A model generated the notes under the pieces. That model saw only the letters and a list, made by a program, of their open reading frames with translations, ran no database searches and had not been told where the DNA came from. Of a stretch of 9,145 bases of DNA, positions 1-7,004 are shown piece after piece; within the stretch, counting starts at the first letter, position 1; each line of letters starts with the position of its first letter. Made by a program: the position numbers and the translations under genes. This stretch comes from an uncultured Sphingomonadales bacterium (GTDB taxonomy: Bacteria > Pseudomonadota > Alphaproteobacteria > Sphingomonadales > Sphingomonadaceae). The stretch is from NCBI GenBank assembly GCA_903868655.1, contig CAIPWG010000532.1:1-9145 (forward strand), read 5' to 3'.

Positions 1-184
1 CGGTTGGGATCGCCATGGCCAGACCAGTGGCGACCGCATGGCGCGCACCGGGCGCAAGGGTCACATCCTCTGCGGCGACCACGTCCATCCCGGCGGCACC
101 AGCAGTGGCGTAAGCCGGCAACGGCAGATCGGAATTGCCAGGCAGGCGGCGCAGGCGAACGGGTATGGTGTCAGGCGAGTGCAT
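1..184 (-). CDS. dut: dUTP diphosphatase (dUTPase), N-terminal part, runs off left edge
   Basis: Only the first 61 codons are present. dUTPase hydrolyses dUTP to dUMP and diphosphate, which keeps uracil out of DNA and supplies dUMP for thymidylate synthesis. The protein starts [16 protein letters not shown] and continues with the family's N-terminal signature [15 protein letters not shown] (about residues 20-34). This covers the proline/tyrosine lead-in and conserved motif 1 (AGAAGMD). The ATG at 184-182 lies inside the end of coaBC, so the two genes overlap by 14 nt in different frames. An AAAGG ribosome site sits six bases upstream of this ATG, within the coaBC coding sequence, which supports the start and suggests coupled translation. 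The catalytic aspartate motif 3 and the C-terminal P-loop-like motif 5 lie outside the window, so integrity cannot be judged. The coaBC-dut pairing is common in proteobacteria. Confidence 0.85.
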   Translation of the reverse strand, partial: MHSPDTIPVRLRRLPGNSDLPLPAYATAGAAGMDVVAAEDVTLAPGARHAVATGLAMAIPT

Positions 185-1349
185 CGACAACCTTTGCAAT
201 GAGAACTTCGGCAACCGCGGTCTTGGCCATGCGCGGCAGGCTTTCGACACCAACGGCAGAAACGATGTGCACCGTGTTGTTGGTACCGCCCATCACATCA
301 CCCGAAACATCGTTGGCGATGATCCAGTCCGCCCCCTTGCGCGCCAGTTTGGCGGTGGCATGGGCGATCACGTCATCGGTTTCGGCGGCAAAACCGATCA
401 ACAGCTGCGGTTTGTGGGCTGCGTGGCCCAGTCCTGCCAAAATGTCGGGGTTTTCAACAAGATCGAGCGGGGCAACCTGCCCGGTTCCATCCTTTTTGCG
501 CTTGCGCCCGGCTGCGTCGGCGACGCGCCAGTCGGCCACGGCCGCAACCATGATCGCCACATCGCAAGGTAACGCTGCGTCAACCGCCGCAGCCATCTGA
601 ACCGCAGTTTCGACATCGACACGTTCCACACCCGGCGGGCTCGGCAAATGTACCGGCCCCGCAATCAGCGTCACGCGCGCGCCCGCAGCGGCAGCCGCAG
701 CAGCCAGCGCAAAGCCCTGCTGGCCGCTCGAACGGTTGGCAATATAACGCACCGGATCGATCGGTTCGTGCGTTGGCCCAGCCGTGATCACCACATGGCG
801 GCCGGACAGCGGGCGTATGGGCGCGAGCATCGCACGGATCTGCGCGAGGATTGCCTCCGGCTCGGGCAAGCGGCCCGGGCCAAATTCGCCGCACGCCATC
901 GCGCCCTCATCGGGGTCCATGACAGTCACACCCCGGCTGCGCAACGTTGCAAGATTGGCCTGGGTCGCCGGATGCAGCCACATGCGCACATTCATCGCCG
1001 GCACAGCCAGGACCGGTTTGTCGGTTGCCAGCAACAGGGTTGTCGCCAGATCGTTGGCCATGCCGGTTGCCATGCGCGCCATCAGATCGGCCGTAGCCGG
1101 ACACACAACCACCAGATCAGCCTCACGCGACAGGCGAATATGACCCATCTCGACTTCGTTCTTCAAATCCCACAGCGTGGTGTGAACCTGGTTTTCGCTG
1201 AGCGCAGCCAAAGTCAGGGGCGTGACAAAGCGCGAACCCGCTTCGGTCAGCACACAGGTTACCGAGCCACCGTCACGGCGGATCAGCCGGACCAGCTCCG
1301 AAGCTTTATAGGCGGCGATACCGCCACCGATAACGAGTAATATACGCAT
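171..1349 (-). CDS. coaBC: Bifunctional phosphopantothenoylcysteine decarboxylase / phosphopantothenate-cysteine ligase
   Basis: CoaBC carries out two steps of coenzyme A synthesis in the cytosol: ligation of cysteine to 4'-phosphopantothenate (CoaB, CTP-dependent) and FMN-dependent decarboxylation to 4'-phosphopantetheine (CoaC). The chosen start gives 392 residues, close to the family norm. The CoaC half (about 1-175) shows the flavoprotein opening [14 protein letters not shown], the catalytic histidine in [19 protein letters not shown] (His70), the PAMN motif (117-120) and the ACGEFGPGR loop (Cys153). The CoaB half shows [20 protein letters not shown] (188-207, with the conserved Asn205) followed by SGQQG, and the lysine-rich KRKKDG loop (283-288). 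The frame stays open upstream to 1508, but that extension is basic, low-complexity and overlaps the divergent gene at 1430. The ATG at 1349 is therefore preferred, with a weak AAGAAG ribosome site upstream. It is followed by overlapping dut. Confidence 0.95.
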   Translation of the reverse strand: MRILLVIGGGIAAYKASELVRLIRRDGGSVTCVLTEAGSRFVTPLTLAALSENQVHTTLWDLKNEVEMGHIRLSREADLVVVCPATADLMARMATGMANDLATTLLLATDKPVLAVPAMNVRMWLHPATQANLATLRSRGVTVMDPDEGAMACGEFGPGRLPEPEAILAQIRAMLAPIRPLSGRHVVITAGPTHEPIDPVRYIANRSSGQQGFALAAAAAAAGARVTLIAGPVHLPSPPGVERVDVETAVQMAAAVDAALPCDVAIMVAAVADWRVADAAGRKRKKDGTGQVAPLDLVENPDILAGLGHAAHKPQLLIGFAAETDDVIAHATAKLARKGADWIIANDVSGDVMGGTNNTVHIVSAVGVESLPRMAKTAVAEVLIAKVVDALA

Positions 1350-1429
1350 CTCGCGTGCTTCTTGCATTGGCGGGCCGATGGGCGCAATCACTTTGGCGAA
1401 CTTGCCGCAACCAAAAGGGATGTCTTGTG

Positions 1430-1834
1430 ATGCGCCTGGCCCTGACCGCCCTGATTTTTCTGATCGGCCTGTTTGACCTGTTTTTGGCCGTGTCGTTCCT
1501 GCTGACACCGCTTACGGCTGGACAAGGACTGGGCTTGGCTCCCATTTCCGGAATGGGCGAAGGCCTGTCGACAATCCGTGCCGATTTTACCGCGTTCTTC
1601 GGTGTGGCCGGGCTTGCGATGTTGTGGGGCGCGTGGCGGCGCAATGCCGATCTGCTGCTGGTGCCGCTGCTGCTGTTTGCGGTGACGCTGGCCGGGCGCG
1701 CGATCGACCTTGCGGCAACCGGCCCTTATCCCGGCTGGCCTATGCCGATGGCCGTCGAAGCGATCGAAGTTGCCCTTTTGCTGGCCGGCTGGCGCATTCT
1801 GCCGCACCACAACATCGCCGAACTCACCACCTGA
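1430..1834 (+). CDS. Small four-helix inner-membrane protein, DUF4345-like
   Basis: A 134-residue, strongly hydrophobic protein with about four predicted transmembrane segments (roughly 3-25, 47-64, 68-88 and 106-125). The segment EGLSTIRADFTAFFGVAGLA, followed by a GRAIDL motif, resembles the DUF4345 family of unknown function. That assignment is from memory and not certain. The ATG at 1430 is chosen because the run AAAAGGGA (1413-1420) lies nine bases upstream; an in-frame GTG at 1427 is a close alternative. The reading frame is open upstream to 1355, but those codons overlap the region between the divergent genes and look non-coding. The gene is divergent from coaBC with an 80-bp gap, and converges on dxs with only 22 bases between them. 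No catalytic residues are recognisable, and the function is unknown. Confidence 0.75.
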   Translation: MRLALTALIFLIGLFDLFLAVSFLLTPLTAGQGLGLAPISGMGEGLSTIRADFTAFFGVAGLAMLWGAWRRNADLLLVPLLLFAVTLAGRAIDLAATGPYPGWPMPMAVEAIEVALLLAGWRILPHHNIAELTT

Positions 1835-1844
1835 GCCACAGCAC

Positions 1845-1870
1845 GACCGCAATCGGTCAGGCACGTGCCT
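1845..1870. terminator. Weak hairpin pair between convergent genes, possible bidirectional terminator
   Basis: Two short dyads lie where the membrane-protein gene and dxs converge. One is a GACCG-CAAT-CGGTC hairpin (1845-1858). The other is a perfect 12-bp palindrome AGGCACGTGCCT (1859-1870) inside the last codons of dxs. Neither is followed by a clear T-run on either strand, so intrinsic termination is only a possibility. Confidence 0.25.
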
Positions 1871-3779
1871 CTTGCACCCCGGCGCTGTTGTGGCGCAATG
1901 CCTTGAGCACGGTTTCGACGATATGCGGCGCAGTCAGGCCCGCAGTATCATACTGCTTGTCGGGCGCTTCATGATCCTGGAACACATCGGGCAGGCGCAT
2001 TGTGCGGATCTTCAGCCCCGAATCGGTCAGGCCCTCGTCGCTGGCCATCGTCAGCACATGCGCGCCCAGCCCACCGATTGAACCTTCCTCAATCGTGATT
2101 ACGACATCATGCGTGACAATCAGGCGGCGGATCAGCGCTTCATCGAGCGGCTTGGCAAACCGCATGTCGGCCACTGTGGTTGGCAAACCCCGCGCGTCGA
2201 GCTGATCGGCGGCTTTCAGCGCCTCAGCCAGCCGTGTTCCCAACGACAGGATCGCGATCTTGCCGCCTTCGCGCACCAGCCGCCCTTTGCCGATTTCCAG
2301 ACGTTCGGGCACGGTGGGCATCGGCACGCCGGTGCCATTGCCGCGCGGATAGCGAAACGCGATCGGCCCGGTGTCATGCATTGCGGCGGTGTGCGTCATA
2401 TGCACCAGTTCCGCCTCATCCGCGGCGGCCATCACCACCATATTGGGCAGGCTGGCCAGATACGTGACATCGAACGAGCCGGCGTGAGTCGCACCATCGG
2501 CACCGACGAGCCCTGCGCGGTCGATGGCAAAGCGGACGGGCAGGTTCTGGATCGCCACATCGTGCACGACCTGATCGTAGGCGCGTTGCAGGAAAGTCGA
2601 ATAGATCGCACAGAACGGACGCATTCCCTGTGCGGCAAGACCCGCGGCAAAAGTCACCGCATGCTGTTCGGCAATGCCGACATCGAACATGCGATCAGGG
2701 TGCGCCTTTACAAAACGATCAAGCCCGGTGCCCGACGGCATCGCTGCGGTGATCGCGCAAATCGTCGGATCGCGGGTTGCTTCGGCTGACAGCGCATCGG
2801 CAAACACCGTGGTATAGCTGGGCGCACCCGGCGCGCTTTTGACCTGTTCTCCGGTCACGACATTGAATTTCTGCACGCCATGGTATTTGTCAGCCGCAGC
2901 CTCAGCCGGGGCATAGCCCTTGCCCTTTTGCGTGACGACATGGATCAGGCACGGGCCTTCGGCGGCATCGCGCACATTTTCGAGCACCGGGATCAGTTGA
3001 TCCAGATTGTGCCCGTCGATCGGCCCGACGTAATAAAAGCCCAACTCTTCAAACAACGTACCGCCCATCGCCATGCCGCGCGCGAATTCATCGGTCTTGC
3101 GCGCGGCTGTTGCCAAAGGACGGGGCAGACGGCGCGACAGGCGCCGTGCCAGATCCCGCAGTTCGAGGAACGGCCGCGAAGATACCAGTTGCGCCAGATA
3201 GGCCGACAACCCGCCGACCGGCGGCGCAATCGACATGTCGTTGTCGTTGAGAATGACGATCAGCCGGTTGCCTGCGGCTTCGGCATTGTTCATCGCCTCA
3301 TAAGCCATGCCCGCGCTCATCGCGCCATCGCCGATAACCGCGATCCCCTTGCCCGGCCGGCAGGTCATCTTGTTGGCAATGGCAAAGCCCAGCGCCGCCG
3401 AAATCGATGTCGACGAATGGGCCGCGCCAAACGGATCGTATTCGCTTTCGCTGCGCTTGGTAAAGCCTGACAACCCGCCACCCTGGCGCAACGTGCGAAT
3501 ACGATCGCGGCGCCCGGTCAATATCTTGTGCGGATAGGCCTGGTGGCCAACGTCCCACACCAATTTGTCTTCGGGTGTGTTGAACACATAATGGATGGCC
3601 ACGGTCAATTCGACCACACCCAGGCCCGAACCGAGGTGGCCACCGGTCTGGCCGACTGCGGCGATCATTTCGGCGCGCAATTCGTCTGCGACCTGGCGCA
3701 ATTGCGACGGGGGGAGTTTGCGCAGGTCGGTTGGCAAGGCGACCGTATCGAGGAGCGGCGTGGCCGGTTTTTCGGACAT
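1857..3779 (-). CDS. dxs: 1-deoxy-D-xylulose-5-phosphate synthase
   Basis: Dxs condenses pyruvate with glyceraldehyde 3-phosphate to give DXP, the entry step of the methylerythritol phosphate route to isoprenoids, quinone side chains and carotenoids. It also supplies precursor for thiamine and pyridoxal. The 640-residue length is typical and the protein appears complete. Visible features are the active-site region [19 protein letters not shown] (His48), the thiamine diphosphate motif [16 protein letters not shown] (150-165) ending in the LNDNDMSI segment (177-184), and the pyrimidine-binding domain with GIAEQHAV (catalytic Glu371). Tyr393, Arg399, Asp428, His432 and the RYPRG substrate loop (Arg479) are also present. 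A transketolase C-terminal domain follows from about residue 500. The ATG at 3779 has AAGG seven bases upstream. It is divergent from the GNAT gene with a 97-bp gap. No polyprenyl synthase or tlyA neighbour is seen here, although such genes often accompany dxs. Confidence 0.97.
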   Translation of the reverse strand: MSEKPATPLLDTVALPTDLRKLPPSQLRQVADELRAEMIAAVGQTGGHLGSGLGVVELTVAIHYVFNTPEDKLVWDVGHQAYPHKILTGRRDRIRTLRQGGGLSGFTKRSESEYDPFGAAHSSTSISAALGFAIANKMTCRPGKGIAVIGDGAMSAGMAYEAMNNAEAAGNRLIVILNDNDMSIAPPVGGLSAYLAQLVSSRPFLELRDLARRLSRRLPRPLATAARKTDEFARGMAMGGTLFEELGFYYVGPIDGHNLDQLIPVLENVRDAAEGPCLIHVVTQKGKGYAPAEAAADKYHGVQKFNVVTGEQVKSAPGAPSYTTVFADALSAEATRDPTICAITAAMPSGTGLDRFVKAHPDRMFDVGIAEQHAVTFAAGLAAQGMRPFCAIYSTFLQRAYDQVVHDVAIQNLPVRFAIDRAGLVGADGATHAGSFDVTYLASLPNMVVMAAADEAELVHMTHTAAMHDTGPIAFRYPRGNGTGVPMPTVPERLEIGKGRLVREGGKIAILSLGTRLAEALKAADQLDARGLPTTVADMRFAKPLDEALIRRLIVTHDVVITIEEGSIGGLGAHVLTMASDEGLTDSGLKIRTMRLPDVFQDHEAPDKQYDTAGLTAPHIVETVLKALRHNSAGVQEARA

Positions 3780-3876
3780 CCAATAACCTTACACGCAGAT
3801 TCAGGACATGTCGAACGTCACGTTGTTGGCAAAAAGGGATTGCCGCGAACCTTCCCGCAGGGCACGAAAGCCGCCT

Positions 3877-4410
3877 ATGACAACGCTTTGGTTTCGCCCC
3901 GCAATGCCCGACGATCTCGATTGCCTGCGTGCGGTCATGGATGGCGCGATCGGGCCGTTGCAACAAGGTTTCCTGAATCAAGACCAGATCGAATCGAGCC
4001 GCGCAGTGATGGGGCTCGATCAGCAACTGGTGACCGATGGCACCTATTTCATCGCGTTGATCGATAACGCGATCGCCGGGTGTGGTGGCTGGAGCCGTCG
4101 CGCCACGCTTTATGGCGGCGATCACAGCGCGGGATTGCGCGAACCGCGCCTGCTCGATCCGGCGACCGAGCCTGCGCGTATTCGCGCGATGTACACCGAT
4201 CCGGCCTTTGCACGGCGCGGCGTCGGCCGCGCGCTGCTGGCGCATTGCGAGGCCGCCGCGCGAGCCGAAGGCTTCACCGCCTGCGAACTGATGGGTACAC
4301 TCGCCGGCATACCGCTTTATCTGTCTGCGGGTTATCAGGTGATCGAAGAAATCGAGGATGACAGAGGCGGTGCGCCAGTACCCATGAAACGCATGCGCAA
4401 AACGCTCTAG
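3877..4410 (+). CDS. GNAT family N-acetyltransferase
   Basis: A 177-residue protein of the Gcn5-related acetyltransferase fold, expected to move an acetyl group from acetyl-CoA to an amine; the substrate cannot be inferred. The N-terminus (LWFRPAMPDDLDCLRAVM) matches the usual strand-helix start of the fold. The acetyl-CoA pyrophosphate-binding motif A is MYTDPAFARRGVGRALLAHC (105-124), with the RxxGxG-type element RRGVGR at 113-118. The late motif IPLYLSAGYQVIEE (145-158) is also typical. The start at 3877 is preferred over an in-frame ATG at 3808, because the extra 23 residues are basic and do not fit the fold; the local ribosome site (GAAAG) is weak. Its stop codon overlaps the stop of the convergent Zur-type gene by four bases. 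Confidence 0.85.
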   Translation: MTTLWFRPAMPDDLDCLRAVMDGAIGPLQQGFLNQDQIESSRAVMGLDQQLVTDGTYFIALIDNAIAGCGGWSRRATLYGGDHSAGLREPRLLDPATEPARIRAMYTDPAFARRGVGRALLAHCEAAARAEGFTACELMGTLAGIPLYLSAGYQVIEEIEDDRGGAPVPMKRMRKTL

Positions 4411-4871
4411 GCGGCGGCGCAGCGGCTACACAGCCCGCGAATTTCCACCATGGGGCGCACATCGGCAAACCCGGCGTGAGTGGCAGCCTCGCGCAATGCT
4501 CCGGTCAGCCGATCGTCATCGATATGCGTAGCCCCGCCGCACGAATCGCAGATCAGAAAAATGCAATCGTGCCTGCACCCGGGATGCGGATTGGCCACAT
4601 AGGCATTGGCGCTTTCGACCCTGCGCGCCAGATTGGCACGCACGAACAGGTCGAGAATGCGATACACCGTGTTGGCGGCGACACGGCGACCGCGCGCAGT
4701 GCCCACATTTTCGGCAATATCGTACGCCGATGCCGGGGTTGATCGCGCTGCCAACGCTTCAAACACGTCGCCGCGCATTTCGGTCCACTGTTCACCCGAT
4801 GCCACCAGGCAGTCGCGTGCTGCGTCAACCAGCCGTTCGCCGGCAAGATCGTGATGAAGATGTACCGTCAT
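4407..4871 (-). CDS. zur: Fur-family metal regulator, probably zinc uptake regulator Zur
   Basis: A 154-residue Fur-superfamily repressor, probably sensing zinc and silencing zinc-uptake genes. The N-terminal winged-helix domain (about 14-92) contains TPASAYDIAE and the recognition-helix region RVAANTVYRILDLFV (63-77). The C-terminal dimerisation and metal domain contains PHPGCRHDCIFLICDSCG (95-112). Two CxxC pairs (Cys108/Cys111 and Cys148/Cys151) fit the structural zinc site, and His96, Cys99, His101 and Cys103 are candidate sensor ligands. The short acidic C-terminus and Cys-rich layout favour Zur over iron-sensing Fur, but this is inferred from motif style only. The start at 4871 (MTVHLHHD) is chosen over 4961; a purine stretch AGGTC directly abuts the ATG, so ribosome spacing is unusually short. 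It lies 43 bp after a small upstream gene on the same strand. I found no obvious AT-rich Zur box nearby. Confidence 0.85.
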   Translation of the reverse strand: MTVHLHHDLAGERLVDAARDCLVASGEQWTEMRGDVFEALAARSTPASAYDIAENVGTARGRRVAANTVYRILDLFVRANLARRVESANAYVANPHPGCRHDCIFLICDSCGGATHIDDDRLTGALREAATHAGFADVRPMVEIRGLCSRCAAA

Positions 4872-4914
4872 GACCTGACGATAGGTGATCCAGCGATCGG
4901 GCGAAAGATGCCAA

Positions 4915-5058
4915 TCAGCGTGTCGATCCCACGGCCAGACTGGCCGGAGCAGCATGTGCACGTACGGCCACTCCGTTTACGCTGAACGCCATGCCTGCGC
5001 AGCCGATCAGAAATCCGATCACCAATGCGCGGTAAAAATCCTTGCCGAACGGCTTCAT
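4915..5058 (-). CDS. 47-residue microprotein with signal peptide or single membrane helix
   Basis: Not recognised as a named family. The 47-residue product begins MKPFGKDFYRALVIGFLIGC. It has a basic N-terminus, one hydrophobic helix (about residues 11-31), and then AVRAHA followed by an alanine- and serine-rich end. VRAHA/AP resembles a signal peptidase I site, which would release only an 11-residue tail; otherwise the protein is a single-pass membrane peptide with a periplasmic C-terminus. The ATG at 5058 has GAAAG seven bases upstream. The frame is open further upstream to 5211, but the added residues have no recognisable pattern. It precedes the zur-type gene by 43 bp on the same strand, so co-transcription is plausible. 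The function is unknown. Support comes from its sequence pattern, ribosome site and position only. Confidence 0.55.
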   Translation of the reverse strand: MKPFGKDFYRALVIGFLIGCAGMAFSVNGVAVRAHAAPASLAVGSTR

Positions 5059-5084
5059 TGCAGAACTTTCTGTACTTATTGCCA

Positions 5085-5103
5085 GGCTTGCAAAGGACAA
5101 GCC
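5085..5103 (-). promoter_or_regulatory. Hairpin upstream of the 47-residue gene
   Basis: GGCTTG and CAAGCC form a six-base-pair inverted repeat around a seven-base loop, 26 bases upstream of the microprotein start. On the minus strand it would lie in the leader of the microprotein-zur transcript. It could be an operator or an RNA leader structure. No known riboswitch or Zur box pattern is recognisable. Confidence 0.2.
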
Positions 5104-5213
5104 CGATTTCAGCCCGACGGTCATAACGTCAGGCGAGTTTTCATGCGCTGCAAGTATGCCTGCTTCGCACTTGCGCCATAACCGTCGCCCGGCGCTGACA
5201 CGATCCGCCAAAT

Positions 5214-5278
5214 GGGTTTAGCAAACCGATAATGCAAGTGGTTACTAAGGGAAATCAGCGTGCCCTGTCGGTCAGGGC
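5214..5278 (-). terminator. Candidate terminator region downstream of xthA
   Basis: Just past the xthA stop (minus strand) is a hairpin with stem GCCCTG/CAGGGC and a five-base loop (5262-5278). The sequence after it on the minus strand (ATTTCCCTT) is only moderately T-rich. A second short hairpin, GGTTT-AGC-AAACC, lies at 5215-5227. Together they could end the CBS-erpA-xthA transcript. The lack of a firm T-run keeps confidence low. Confidence 0.35.
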
Positions 5279-5288
5279 TGACCTCGAC

Positions 5289-6086
5289 TTAGCGCGCGAC
5301 GCGCACCCAGACGGGCGCATGATCGCTGGCCTTTTCGCGACCGCGAAAGGTTTTGTCGACGCCGGTTGCCAACAGACGGTCGGCGAGTTCGGGCGACAGC
5401 AGCGCGTGATCAATGCGAAACCCGTGATCGCGCGGCCAGGCACCAGCCTGGTAATCCCAATACGTCCAAACCCCGCCGCGCGGGTTGTGCGTGGCCAGCG
5501 CATCGGTCCACCCTGCCCCCAGCAACCGGCGATAGGCTTCGCGCGATTGCGGCTGCATCAGCGCATCATCAGCCATTGCTCGCGGGTCCCAGATATCACG
5601 ATCGGTGGGAATCACATTGTAATCGCCGATCACCACGGCGGGCACTTCTTCGGCAGAAATGGCCGCCATGCGCGCCGCCAGCCGTTCCATCCAGCGCAGT
5701 TTGTAATCGAATTTCGGGCCTGGCTGCGGATTGCCATTGGGCAGATAGATGCCTGCCACGCGAACACCAAACACGTCTGCTTCCAGATAGCGCGCCTGTT
5801 CGTCCTCGGGTTCGCCCGCCAGGCCGCGCTGGACTTCGACTGGCGTTTCGCCCCGCGCCAGGATCGCCACCCCGTTAAAACCTTTTTGCCCCTGCCATAT
5901 CGCCTGATACCCGATGGCGGCCAGATCGGCGGCGGGAAAGCCCTCGTCCTGCGTTTTGATTTCTTGCAAACAGGCCACGTCGGGCCTGGTTTCTTCCAGC
6001 CATTCGATCAGGCGCGGCAGCCGCGCCTTGATACCGTTGACATTGAACGAAGCGATCGTGATCGGCCCCGTGCCGCTGTCGCTCAT
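5289..6086 (-). CDS. xthA: Exodeoxyribonuclease III (AP endonuclease)
   Basis: A 265-residue member of the exonuclease III / AP endonuclease family. It cuts DNA 5' of abasic sites and trims 3' ends during base-excision repair, using a divalent metal in the cytosol. Active-site residues are in place relative to E. coli XthA (268 residues): Asn15 and Asn17 in SFNVNGI, metal ligand Glu42 in CLQEIKT, Tyr114 in GIYLPNGNP, Asp155 and Asn157 in GDYNV, Asp226 in RIDHALL, and Asp255-His256 in SDHAPV. The start at 6086 (MSDSGTGPIT) is chosen over 6107 because its ATG overlaps the erpA stop as ATGA, a standard sign of translational coupling. It is the last gene of the run on this strand before a 230-bp gap that contains a hairpin. 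There is no sign of damage. Confidence 0.95.
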   Translation of the reverse strand: MSDSGTGPITIASFNVNGIKARLPRLIEWLEETRPDVACLQEIKTQDEGFPAADLAAIGYQAIWQGQKGFNGVAILARGETPVEVQRGLAGEPEDEQARYLEADVFGVRVAGIYLPNGNPQPGPKFDYKLRWMERLAARMAAISAEEVPAVVIGDYNVIPTDRDIWDPRAMADDALMQPQSREAYRRLLGAGWTDALATHNPRGGVWTYWDYQAGAWPRDHGFRIDHALLSPELADRLLATGVDKTFRGREKASDHAPVWVRVAR

Positions 6087-6415
6087 ACGCTGAAACTGGC
6101 GCCGCAACCGCAGCCTGAGGCGGCCTGCGGATTTTCGACCCGAAATGCCGCGCCGCCCAGCGATTCGACATAATCCACCACCGCACCCGCCACCAGATCA
6201 AGGCTGACCGGATCGACCACCAACTGTACGCCATCGGTTTGCGCGATCACGTCTTCGGCCTCGGGCGCATCGGCCAGACCAAACCGATACTGAAAACCCG
6301 AACATCCGCCCCCTTCTACCGACAAACGAAGGATTGCAGGCTTTGATTGGCGAGCAGCGATTGTCGCAACCCGCGCAGCCGCGCTGTTGGACAAAGTGAT
6401 GGTGGGGGCGTTCAT
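6083..6415 (-). CDS. erpA: A-type iron-sulfur cluster carrier (ErpA/IscA family)
   Basis: A 110-residue A-type carrier that binds and delivers Fe-S clusters to apo-proteins. The three invariant cysteines are visible: Cys38 in EGGGCSGFQY, and Cys102/Cys104 in the C-terminal SGCGCGASFSV. The motif VDPVSLDLVAGAVVDYVE (67-84) is also characteristic of the family. ErpA and IscA cannot be separated safely by eye; the absence of an isc or suf operon around it favours ErpA. The start at 6415 (MNAPTITLSN) matches usual family N-termini. The GAGG of the ribosome site lies only two bases from the ATG, which is unusually close. The frame is open to 6556, but that stretch overlaps the preceding CBS gene. 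It lies 31 bp after the CBS gene and its stop overlaps the xthA start. Confidence 0.9.
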   Translation of the reverse strand: MNAPTITLSNSAAARVATIAARQSKPAILRLSVEGGGCSGFQYRFGLADAPEAEDVIAQTDGVQLVVDPVSLDLVAGAVVDYVESLGGAAFRVENPQAASGCGCGASFSV

Positions 6416-6446
6416 GACCTCAAGATAGGGGGCCTGACGTCCATGC

Positions 6447-6878
6447 TCAAGCGGATTGAATATAATCGCGCATCGCGTCGGCTTCGGCCTCAATCCGTTC
6501 GATTCGGTATTTGACCAGATCGCCGATCGAAATGAACGCGACCATCTTGCCGGCATCCATCACCGGCAAGTGGCGGAACCGCCGCTTGGTCATCAAAGCC
6601 AGGGCTTCCAGCGCGGAGTGTTCGGCGCTGACCGAGATCACCGGCGATGTCATGACCTCGCGCACTTTGCGATCAAGCACCGCCGCGCCGTGTCGGCGCA
6701 ACGAATACAGCACATCGCGTTCGGAAAAAATGCCTGCGACTTCCACGCCGGCATCTTCAACCGGAACCGCGCCGATCCGCCGTTCAGCCAACAGCGCAAT
6801 CGCGCTGTCGACGGTATCGTCGGCATGAATTTTCCAGACTTGGCCGGACCGGCCGGCAATCAGCCTTGCAATCGTCAT
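6447..6878 (-). CDS. Tandem CBS-domain protein
   Basis: A 143-residue stand-alone CBS pair (Bateman module). Such modules bind adenine nucleotides or related ligands and regulate partner proteins; the partner here is unknown. CBS1 spans about residues 14-68 (DTVDSAIALLAERRIGAVPV, then GIFSERDVLYSL) and CBS2 about 76-127 (VMTSPVISVSAEHSALEALA, then RRFRHLPVMDAG and FISIGDLVK). No DNA-binding, catalytic or membrane domain is attached. A charged helix (RIERIEAEADAMRDYIQ) closes the protein. The ATG at 6878 has a good GAGAGGG ribosome site four bases upstream. It is probably the first gene of an operon with erpA and xthA, and diverges from the small membrane-protein gene at 7005. Confidence 0.88.
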   Translation of the reverse strand: MTIARLIAGRSGQVWKIHADDTVDSAIALLAERRIGAVPVEDAGVEVAGIFSERDVLYSLRRHGAAVLDRKVREVMTSPVISVSAEHSALEALALMTKRRFRHLPVMDAGKMVAFISIGDLVKYRIERIEAEADAMRDYIQSA

Positions 6879-6929
6879 GGCACCCTCTCTTTTCGTTTCC
6901 CAAAAGAACGGCTGTTGTCCGCCTCACAA

Positions 6930-6990
6930 TCATGAGCATGACATAACTGCGGTCGGGCGCAAGGCGATTGCCACGCCAAGACAGTTGGCG
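6930..6990. promoter_or_regulatory. Two inverted repeats in the divergent region between the CBS gene and the gene at 7005
   Basis: Within the 126-bp region separating two divergent genes are TCATG-AG-CATGA (6930-6941) and CGCCAA-GACAG-TTGGCG (6974-6990). Both have perfect arms. They sit where promoters or operators for either gene would be expected. The second lies three bases before the ribosome site of the plus-strand gene. I cannot assign a regulator, and no convincing -35/-10 pair with good spacing was found. Confidence 0.3.
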
Positions 6991-7004
6991 CATGGAGATT
7001 TTCT

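Noticed and set aside
648..1340. Long open frame on the plus strand across coaBC (about 230 codons).
   Set aside because: It is antisense to a well-supported coaBC, rich in Arg, His and Gln with no domain pattern, as expected for a GC-rich shadow frame.
3298..4245. 315-codon minus-strand frame spanning the dxs start and the GNAT gene.
   Set aside because: It crosses two recognisable genes on both strands, has an arginine-rich composition without motifs, and offers no ribosome site.
4872..5288. Search for a Zur box (AT-rich dyad of the GTTAT/ATAAC type) near the zur-type gene.
   Set aside because: ATAAC-like half sites appear singly, but no paired dyad was found, so no operator is annotated.
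5232..6173. 313-codon plus-strand frame opposite xthA.
   Set aside because: xthA on the other strand has all catalytic residues. This frame has shadow-type composition and also runs into erpA.
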